A stretch of 14,873 nucleotides of DNA from Gammaproteobacteria bacterium (GTDB taxonomy: Bacteria; Pseudomonadota; Gammaproteobacteria; Chromatiales; Sedimenticolaceae): positions 1 to 14,873 of the forward strand of contig JAGRHE010000053.1 in the NCBI GenBank assembly GCA_020445165.1, written 5' to 3'. The notes below the pieces were generated by a model, which worked only from the letters and a program-made list of their open reading frames with translations, was not told the DNA's origin and searched no databases. Both the position numbers and the translations under genes were made by a program. Positions 6,450 to 14,873 of the stretch are shown here, piece after piece; the first letter of the stretch is position 1, and each line of letters opens with the position of its first letter.

Positions 6450-7709
6450 ATGGCCGGCGACACCCGCACGTCGCTGTTCCGCAGCGAGGCCGTCCAGCAT
6501 CAACGCGAACCGGTCCGCGGTAGCCTGTTGCTGGCCAGCTCGCCGCGCAGCACGCTGCTTGCGTTCGCTGCCTTCCTGATCGCCGCACTGCTGCTCGGCT
6601 ATGCCTGGCTCGGCGAGTTCAGCCGCAAGGCGCATGTCAGCGGCTACCTGGCACCGGACACCGGCCTGGTCAAGGTCTACCCGCAGGTGCCGGGTACGCT
6701 GCTCGAGCGGCGCGTCGAGGAAGGCCAGCGGGTGCGGCGCGGTGATGTGCTGGCGGTGATCTCGACCGAGCGCGGCAGCCTGAGCGTGCGCGCCGCCAAC
6801 GGCAGAACGCTGGAACTGCTGGCCGAGCGTCACGCCAGCCTGGAGGCCGAGCGTGCCGGCCAGCGCAAACTGCAGTCGGTGCGCGAACAGCGCATCGCCA
6901 CCCAGCAGGCCAGCCTGGAACGCGAGGCGCAGCTACTGGACGACGCCATCGCCACCCACCGCCAACGCCTGCAATCCGCCGAACAGGAAGCGGCACGGCT
7001 CGAGAAGCTCAAGGCCGACGGCTACGTCGCCGCGACCCAGGTGCAGCAGGAACGTGACCGGGTGCTCGAACAGCGCGGACAGCTGCAGGTGCTCGAACGC
7101 GATCGCACCGCGCTGCATGGCCGCCTCGGCGACCTGGCCGGCGAGCGCCGCAGCCTGCGCATCGAGGGCGAGGCCGCGCTGGCCGCACTCGACCGGCGCA
7201 TCGCCGAGCTGGCCCAGGAACGGACCGAGCACGAATCCAACAGCGACGTGGTGATCGCCGCACCGGCCGACGGCGTGGTCAGCACCGTGCTGCTGCAGGC
7301 CGGCCAGCAGGCACGACCGGACGCCCCGCTGCTCAGCATCATCCCGGACGGCGCGAGGCTCGAAGCGAAACTGCTGGTACCGAGCCATGCGATCGGCTTC
7401 ATCGCCGAACAGCAATCGGTCGCCCTGCGCTACGGCGCCTTTCCCTACCAGCGCTTCGGTCACTACCACGGCAACGTGCGCTCGATCGCCAAGACCCTGC
7501 TGCTGCCCGGCGACACCGACCTGCCGCTGGCGCTGAAGGAACCGGCCTACCTGGTGACCGTCGCGCTGGCCGAGCAGGACGTTCGCGCCTACGGCAAGAG
7601 GTTCGCGCTGCAGCCGGGCATGGCACTGGATGCCGATGTGACCCTCGACCGCCGCTCGATCATCGAGTGGATCTTCGACCCCCTGTTCAGCCTCGTGCAA
7701 AGGACCTGA
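6450..7709 (+). CDS. HlyD-family membrane-fusion (periplasmic adaptor) protein
   Basis: This 419-residue protein would link the inner-membrane ABC exporter to an outer-membrane channel. It has a short cytoplasmic N-terminus, one membrane helix at about 35-53 (STLLAFAAFLIAALLLGYAW) and a lipoyl-like half motif around VPGTLLERRVEEGQRVRRGD (about 81-100). A long Arg/Glu/Gln-rich coiled-coil hairpin spans about 110-265. The second lipoyl half follows (VIAAPADGVVSTVLLQAGQQ), then a beta-barrel/HlyD_D23 region to the end. This is the CvaA/RaxA-type layout found next to peptidase-containing exporters. The ATG at 6450 follows the radical SAM stop by one base; a longer frame reaching back to 6198 would overlap that gene and lacks domain support. 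The ABC gene starts two bases after its stop. No TolC homologue is in the window. Confidence 0.92.
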   Translation: MAGDTRTSLFRSEAVQHQREPVRGSLLLASSPRSTLLAFAAFLIAALLLGYAWLGEFSRKAHVSGYLAPDTGLVKVYPQVPGTLLERRVEEGQRVRRGDVLAVISTERGSLSVRAANGRTLELLAERHASLEAERAGQRKLQSVREQRIATQQASLEREAQLLDDAIATHRQRLQSAEQEAARLEKLKADGYVAATQVQQERDRVLEQRGQLQVLERDRTALHGRLGDLAGERRSLRIEGEAALAALDRRIAELAQERTEHESNSDVVIAAPADGVVSTVLLQAGQQARPDAPLLSIIPDGARLEAKLLVPSHAIGFIAEQQSVALRYGAFPYQRFGHYHGNVRSIAKTLLLPGDTDLPLALKEPAYLVTVALAEQDVRAYGKRFALQPGMALDADVTLDRRSIIEWIFDPLFSLVQRT

Positions 7710-7711
7710 CC

Positions 7712-9886
7712 ATGTCTGCCATCGGCCTGCTCAATTTCATCGGACGGCGCAGCACGCCGGTCATCCTGCAGAACGAGGCCGGCGAGTGCGGCCTGGCCTG
7801 CCTGGCCATGGTTGCCTCGTACCACGGCCACAAGACCGACCTGGCCGCGATCCAGCGGCGCAAGCTCGGCGTCGGCCGCGGTGCACGGCTGGCCGACCTG
7901 ATGCACATCGCGTCACGCCTGCAGCTTGCGGCGCGCCCGGTCAAGCTCGACCTGAACGACCTGCACCGTCTGCAGACCCCGGCGATCCTGCACTGGGACT
8001 TCAATCACTACGTGGTACTTACCAAGGTGACCGGCAGTCACGTCATGATCCACGACCCGGCCAGCGGCCAGCGCCGCCTGGCGCTCGACGAGGTGTCGAA
8101 ACACTTCACCGGCGTGGCCCTGGAACTGACACCGGACGCGGGTTTCCAGGCGCGCGAGGAACGACGCCGGGTCAGCGTGCGGGCACTGGTCGGTCGGGTG
8201 CAGGGCCTGCCGCGCGCGATCGGCACGGTCCTGCTGCTGGCACTGGCGCTGGAGACCTTCACGCTGGCCGCACCACTGTTCATGCAGCTGGTGGTCGACA
8301 GCGCGGTGGTGTCGAACGACGCCGACCTGCTGTCGCTGCTGGCACTCGGATTCCTGCTGCTCGGACTGATCCGGGTCGGCGTTTCGACATTGCGCGGCTG
8401 GGTGATCATGGTTCTGAGCAATCAGCTCAGCCTGCAGCTGCTCGGCAACCTGTTCCGCCACCTTTGCCACCTGGTGCGCCTGCCGCTGGTATTCTTCGAA
8501 CGTCGCCACCTCGGCGACGTGGTATCACGCTTCGACTCGATGGGCACCATCCAGCGCACCCTGACCGGCAGCTTTCTCGAGGCCCTGGTCGACGGCCTGA
8601 TGGTGCTGACCACGCTGGGCATGATGCTGGTTTACTCGGTCGAGCTGACCGCGATCGTGATCGGTGCGGCGCTGGTCTATGCGGCCGTGCGACTGCTGCT
8701 GTATCGCCCGCTGCACCAGGCGCAGGAAGAAGAGATCAGCAAGCGCGCCAGGCAGCAGTCACACTTTCTCGAGACCGTGCGCGGCATGCAGAGTATCAAG
8801 CTGTTCAACCGCCAGCTGCTGCGCCGGGCCCAGTACGACGACCTGCTGGCCGAGCAGTTCAACGCCGGCATCCGCGTACAGCGCCTCGGCCTGCTGTACC
8901 AGGCGGTCAACGGCGTGACCTTCGCGGTCGAAAACATCGTCGTGGTCTGGATCGCGGCGCTGACCATCCTCGACGGCCAGTTCTCGGTTGGCATGCTGTT
9001 CGCGTTCGTCGCCTACAAGCAGATGTTCGTCAACCGTGCCACCGAGCTGGTCGAGAAAGGCATCGAGCTGAAGATGCTCGGCCTGCACAGCGAGCGCGTG
9101 GCGGACATCGCGCTCAGCGAACCTGAGCCGGACGAGGCCGGTGGTCGCACGCTGGATGGCCTGCAGCGACTCGATATCGAAGTGGACAACGCCTCGTTTC
9201 GCTACTCGGCCAACGAAGCGGCGGTGCTCGACGGTATCAGCCTGCGCATCGAAGCGGGTGAATCGGTCGCCCTGGTCGGGCCGTCGGGCTGCGGCAAGAC
9301 CACGCTGGTCAAGCTGATCCTCGGCCTGCTGCCACTGGACCAGGGCGAGATCCGCATCGGCGGCGTGCCGCTCGACCGGCTCGACCGCGACAGCTACCGC
9401 GCCCGGGTCGGCAGCGTGATGCAGGACGACCAGCTGTTCGCCGGCTCGATCGCCGACAACATCGCCTTCTTCGACCCGTCACCGGACTGGGAACGCCTTG
9501 AGATCTGCGCGCAGATGGCCGCGGTGCATGACGAGATCGCCGCCATGCCGTTGCAGTACCACACCATGGTCGGCGATATGGGCTCGGTACTGTCCGGCGG
9601 CCAGAAGCAGCGCGTGCTGCTGGCACGGGCACTGTACAAGCGGCCGCAGATCCTGGTCCTCGACGAGGCCACCAGTCACCTCGACATCGCTGCCGAACGC
9701 TGCGTCAGCGATGCCGTGATGCAGCTGCCGCTGACCCGGATCATCGTCGCCCACCGGCCCGAAACCATCGCCAGCGCCGACCGCGTAATCGACCTGTCCG
9801 CATCCAGGCCGCGCGGCCCGGTCCGGGTCGGCACCCGCAATCCGGATCTGTCACACGAGGCTGCCGCGCTGCAGCAGGAAGGATGA
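7712..9886 (+). CDS. C39 peptidase-containing ABC exporter (bacteriocin/RiPP type)
   Basis: This 724-residue transporter both matures and exports double-glycine peptides. The N-terminal C39 cysteine peptidase is intact: oxyanion Gln20, catalytic Cys26 (GECGLAC), His99 (DFNHYVVL) and Asp115 (IHDPASG). A six-helix membrane domain spans about 165-445. The nucleotide-binding domain carries Walker A GPSGCGKT (523-530), the signature LSGGQ (627-631), Walker B ILVLDE with catalytic Glu652, a D-loop SHLD, and the H-loop His681 (VAHRPE). All key residues of the CvaB/RaxB/PCAT family are present and the length is normal, so it should be active. Start: ATG 7712, two bases after the HlyD stop; a frame opening at 7667 would add a non-homologous extension inside the HlyD gene. 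The substrate is most simply the precursor at 5051-5293. Confidence 0.95.
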   Translation: MSAIGLLNFIGRRSTPVILQNEAGECGLACLAMVASYHGHKTDLAAIQRRKLGVGRGARLADLMHIASRLQLAARPVKLDLNDLHRLQTPAILHWDFNHYVVLTKVTGSHVMIHDPASGQRRLALDEVSKHFTGVALELTPDAGFQAREERRRVSVRALVGRVQGLPRAIGTVLLLALALETFTLAAPLFMQLVVDSAVVSNDADLLSLLALGFLLLGLIRVGVSTLRGWVIMVLSNQLSLQLLGNLFRHLCHLVRLPLVFFERRHLGDVVSRFDSMGTIQRTLTGSFLEALVDGLMVLTTLGMMLVYSVELTAIVIGAALVYAAVRLLLYRPLHQAQEEEISKRARQQSHFLETVRGMQSIKLFNRQLLRRAQYDDLLAEQFNAGIRVQRLGLLYQAVNGVTFAVENIVVVWIAALTILDGQFSVGMLFAFVAYKQMFVNRATELVEKGIELKMLGLHSERVADIALSEPEPDEAGGRTLDGLQRLDIEVDNASFRYSANEAAVLDGISLRIEAGESVALVGPSGCGKTTLVKLILGLLPLDQGEIRIGGVPLDRLDRDSYRARVGSVMQDDQLFAGSIADNIAFFDPSPDWERLEICAQMAAVHDEIAAMPLQYHTMVGDMGSVLSGGQKQRVLLARALYKRPQILVLDEATSHLDIAAERCVSDAVMQLPLTRIIVAHRPETIASADRVIDLSASRPRGPVRVGTRNPDLSHEAAALQQEG

Positions 9887-10308
9887 TGATGAACGCACTC
9901 TCGACACATGATCGGCGCGTCCTGACCTTCAACGGAACCCCGCTGTGCAGCCGGCTGGCGGCGCGCTACCCGGTAACAGGCCTTAACGCTCCGTCCGCCA
10001 TTGATCGCGGCGCATACGCCGGTCGCCCCGCTCGGGCTGATCGGTACGCTGTCCCCAGCCGGACTCCCCGCGCCGTTCGCGCTGCACCGCACGCTGCCCC
10101 GACTCGCCCCTGTGGTCTTCACGATGGGCCCGGGGCTCAGCGCGCCGGGTCGCCGGGTCGCGATGCTCACGCCCTTCACGACGTGCATCATGCCGATCCG
10201 GCTTGCGTTGATGGATACCGTACGACTGCTGGACCGGGTGACGATCGAAGTGGTGGTCGCGGTCATGATCGTGCTGATCAATGTGACCACGCAGGATCAC
10301 GCGGGTAG
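9883..10308 (+). CDS. Doubtful coupled ORF after the exporter
   Basis: An ATG overlaps the exporter stop as ATGA (9883-9886) behind GGAAGG, and three ATGs in a row open a 141-codon frame (MMMNALSTHDRRVL...). Only the first 100 bases lie outside the antisense lipoprotein gene. Beyond that, the composition (Arg, Ala, Gly, Asp, His) is typical of a shadow frame. There is no recognisable domain or membrane segment. It could be a short immunity or tailoring gene remnant of the cassette; more likely only the start resembles a gene. Confidence 0.2.
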   Translation: MMMNALSTHDRRVLTFNGTPLCSRLAARYPVTGLNAPSAIDRGAYAGRPARADRYAVPSRTPRAVRAAPHAAPTRPCGLHDGPGAQRAGSPGRDAHALHDVHHADPACVDGYRTTAGPGDDRSGGRGHDRADQCDHAGSRG

Positions 10309-10438
10309 ACGGGTAGCCATAGCCATGGCCGGCGAATCCATGGCTGTGACGATCGCCGTAATACGGGCGGTGATAGCAGCCCGTCGTGACCAGGGCGATC
10401 AATCCCAACAGGAGCAGCAGTTTCATCGGTCGTGTCAT
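9983..10438 (-). CDS. Small His/Arg-rich lipoprotein of unknown function
   Basis: This 151-residue minus-strand protein begins MTRPMKLLLLLGLIALVTTGC, a lipoprotein signal with the lipobox VTTGC and lipidated Cys21. Mature residues 22-70 are rich in Tyr, Gly and His (YHRPYYGDRHSHGF..., then HDHDRDHHFDRHP). Residues about 75-151 are dominated by Arg, Glu, Asp and Gln without obvious fold. A metal-binding or envelope-stress role is conceivable from the histidines, but no family is recognised. Start: ATG 10438 behind GGGAG at seven bases; a second ATG four codons in is also possible. It is convergent with the RiPP operon and divergent from the binding-protein operon. The signal peptide and ribosome-binding site support it, but its low-complexity composition and an antisense open frame keep confidence moderate. 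Confidence 0.6.
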   Translation of the reverse strand: MTRPMKLLLLLGLIALVTTGCYHRPYYGDRHSHGFAGHGYGYPSTRVILRGHIDQHDHDRDHHFDRHPVQQSYGIHQRKPDRHDARREGREHRDPATRRAEPRAHREDHRGESGQRAVQRERRGESGWGQRTDQPERGDRRMRRDQWRTER

Positions 10439-10495
10439 GGTCGTTCTCCCGTTCCAGGGCATCTGGCTCTTGCAGGGTCAGACTAGAACCGCGAC

Positions 10496-10513
10496 GCTGA
10501 ACCCCGGCTGAAC
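10496..10513. promoter_or_regulatory. 11-bp-period direct repeat GCTGAAC-N4-GCTGAAC
   Basis: Two identical heptamers (10496-10502 and 10507-10513) lie in the 222-bp divergent region between the lipoprotein and the binding-protein gene. An 11-bp period is typical of tandem sites for OmpR/PhoB-family response regulators. I found no convincing -35/-10 pair for either flanking gene, so the target promoter is unknown and the site is a candidate only. Confidence 0.3.
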
Positions 10514-10660
10514 GCGAATCCCACGACGCCGTCACGCCGGTGCCCGGCCGATCAAGAATCGGGCTGTTTGGCCGATTTCATTGCGTCAGGGTGACGGCAT
10601 CCATTCCGAGCCCTCGCCAGAGCTCTAAAGGGACGACATTCTTTGCGACAGGGGCGTTCA

Positions 10661-11491
10661 ATGATTCGATGGGCCACCGCTGCGGCCACCCTGGTGCTGG
10701 CGTCCTTCGGCACGCTGGCCGGTGCGGAGCAGACACGGACCTACGTGGTCGGCGTGGTGCCGCAGTTCGACGTGCGAACGATCCATGCCAACTGGCGCCC
10801 CCTGCTCAACTATCTCGAACGCGAGACCGGCGAACGCTTCGAACTGCGCGGCTCGACCAGTATTCCGGCCTTCGAGCTCGAGTTCAGTGAAGGCAGCTTC
10901 GATTTCGCGTACATGAACCCCTACCACCTGATCAAGGCAAACGAGGCCGCCGGTTACCTGCCACTGGTGCGTGATCACGGGCGCCGGCTGCACGGCGTCC
11001 TGGTGGTCAGAAAAGACAGCGGCATCGGCAGCCCGGCCCAGCTGGCCGGCAAGACCATCGCCTTCCCGGCACCCAATGCTTTGGGCGCCTCGTTGCAGAT
11101 GCGCCAGGAACTGCACGACGACTTCGCCATCGATTTCACGCCGAGTTACGTGAAGACCCACGATTCGGTCTATCTCAACGTACTGCTCGGTGAGGTTGCC
11201 GCCGGAGGTGGGGTGCAAGGGACGCTGGACCAGCAGACGCCGTCGATCCGCGATGCCCTGACGGTGATCCACCGCACGCATGAGGTGGCGCCTCATCCCC
11301 TGTGCGCCCTGCCCGACGTACCGCAATCGGTGCGCGACAAGGTGACTGCGGCGATGATCCGACTCGGCGAGACCGAACAGGGGCGCGCGCTGCTCGCCGG
11401 GATCCCGATCAGGCAGGTCGGCGAAGCCAGCCTCGATGACTACCTGCCGCTGAAGGCACTCAAGCTCGATCGCTACTTCGTCGATCACTGA
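10661..11491 (+). CDS. PhnD-like periplasmic substrate-binding protein
   Basis: This 276-residue periplasmic protein of the PhnD/phosphonate-binding-like family has a clear signal peptide (MIRWATAAATLVLASFGTLAGA). The mature part opens YVVGVVPQFDVRTIHANWRPL, the standard first strand and helix of this fold. It continues with SFDFAYMNPYHLIKANEAAGY, the family's ligand-loop region, then GSPAQLAGKTIAFPAPNALGASL and a C-terminal LKALKLDRYF. The ligand cannot be read off: the family includes phosphonate, phosphate and unrelated ligands. Start: ATG 10661 with GGGG six bases upstream; a TTG at 10643 in the same frame is less likely. The hybrid kinase starts nine bases after its stop and no permease or ATPase gene is nearby. 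I infer a sensory role for it as the kinase's periplasmic partner. Confidence 0.88.
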   Translation: MIRWATAAATLVLASFGTLAGAEQTRTYVVGVVPQFDVRTIHANWRPLLNYLERETGERFELRGSTSIPAFELEFSEGSFDFAYMNPYHLIKANEAAGYLPLVRDHGRRLHGVLVVRKDSGIGSPAQLAGKTIAFPAPNALGASLQMRQELHDDFAIDFTPSYVKTHDSVYLNVLLGEVAAGGGVQGTLDQQTPSIRDALTVIHRTHEVAPHPLCALPDVPQSVRDKVTAAMIRLGETEQGRALLAGIPIRQVGEASLDDYLPLKALKLDRYFVDH

Positions 11492-11500
11492 TCCCACGGC

Positions 11501-14536
<3,036 letters not shown>

Positions 14537-14623
14537 TCGCCGACCGCAAACGTCGAAAGACCCATGTTGTGCACTCTTCGCGCCGTATTCAGCCTTGCGC
14601 AAGCAGAGACTGTAAGGTTCAGC

Positions 14624-14873
14624 TCAAACCACTGGCATCGAAGCCAACATCCCCTCGCGCTCGATGAACGCGATCACCTCGTCGACCCCGGTGCCGTCCT
14701 TGAGATTGGTGAACACCCACGGGCGCTGGCCGCGCATGCGGTTGGTGTCTGCGCGCATCACGTCGAGTGACGCGCCGACATAGGGCGCCAGATCGATCTT
14801 GTTGATCACCAGCAGGTCGGAGCGGGTGATGCCCGGGCCGCCCTTGCGCGGGATCTTTTCACCCTCGGCGACG
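14624..14873 (-). CDS. ureG: Urease accessory GTPase UreG, C-terminal 82 residues (partial)
   Basis: The C-terminal part of the nickel-delivery GTPase of urease maturation; the rest lies beyond the right edge. The visible sequence runs [20 protein letters not shown], then [16 protein letters not shown] containing the G4 motif NKID, then [19 protein letters not shown] and [15 protein letters not shown]. This is diagnostic of UreG and distinguishes it from the hydrogenase protein HypB. The stop is TGA at 14626-14624. Urease structural genes and other accessory genes presumably lie to the right. It converges with the hybrid kinase gene, leaving an 87-bp gap in which I see no strong terminator. 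Confidence 0.94.
   Translation of the reverse strand, partial: VAEGEKIPRKGGPGITRSDLLVINKIDLAPYVGASLDVMRADTNRMRGQRPWVFTNLKDGTGVDEVIAFIEREGMLASMPVV

Noticed and set aside
5203..6579. A 458-codon plus-strand frame overlapping the radical SAM gene
   Set aside because: Arg/Ala/Gly-rich with no domains; the overlapping frame has CxxxCxxC, GGEP, a good ribosome-binding site and correct coupling to the next gene.
10001..10486. A hydrophobic 161-codon plus-strand frame antisense to the lipoprotein gene
   Set aside because: Hydrophobicity is the complement of the His/Asp/Arg codons on the other strand; the minus strand has a lipobox and a GGGAG ribosome-binding site.
10570..10587. A sigma-54-like GG...GC element (GGCCGATTTCATTGC) before the binding-protein gene
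   Set aside because: There are 11 rather than 10 bases between GG and GC, a spacing that normally abolishes sigma-54 recognition.

Overview
The window looks like a chromosomal segment of a GC-rich gammaproteobacterium. The inference rests on a UvrD N-terminus very close to the enterobacterial form, a urease accessory protein UreG, a PEP-CTERM (exosortase-sorted) secreted protein, a cytochrome c'-like heme protein and a BarA/TorS-type hybrid kinase. An environmental lineage such as Chromatiales or a relative is plausible, but genus cannot be read from this sequence. Most genes are visibly about 60-68% GC. One clear exception is the C-terminal third of the large gene at 262-3006.

Layout from left to right. 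The 5' end of uvrD runs off the left edge on the minus strand. Directly upstream of it, on the same strand, is a 914-residue DUF4062-like/NB-ARC/TPR protein, a bacterial NLR-like STAND ATPase. Next on the minus strand are a PEP-CTERM protein with a strong terminator and a candidate sigma-54 promoter, and a cytochrome c'-type gene broken by a single-base frameshift. After a divergent 396-bp intergenic region, a plus-strand cassette at 5051-9886 forms a compact ribosomal-peptide (RiPP) locus. It consists of a double-glycine-leader precursor peptide, a long hairpin, a radical SAM enzyme, an HlyD-type membrane-fusion protein and a C39-peptidase ABC exporter. A convergent His/Arg-rich lipoprotein follows. 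A two-gene plus-strand operon then encodes a PhnD-like periplasmic binding protein and a 1011-residue hybrid histidine kinase (HAMP-PAS-PAS-HisKA-HATPase-REC-HPt). The 3' part of ureG lies on the minus strand at the right edge.

How the genes work together. In the RiPP cassette, the radical SAM enzyme should modify the Cys-free, aromatic-rich 48-residue core. The exporter's C39 domain should cut after the Gly-Gly of the leader, and the ABC/HlyD pair should export the product through an outer-membrane channel encoded elsewhere. The periplasmic binding protein and the hybrid kinase look like a ligand-sensing pair, as in TorT/TorS or LuxP/LuxQ, because no permease or ATPase accompanies the binding protein.

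The best candidates for something new are three. First, the RiPP: its core has no cysteine and its maturase has a SPASM-like C-terminus stripped of cluster cysteines. Second, the NLR-like gene: its TPR sensor array coincides with an abrupt drop in GC content, which suggests sensor-module replacement. Third, the likely sigma-54 promoter of the PEP-CTERM gene.
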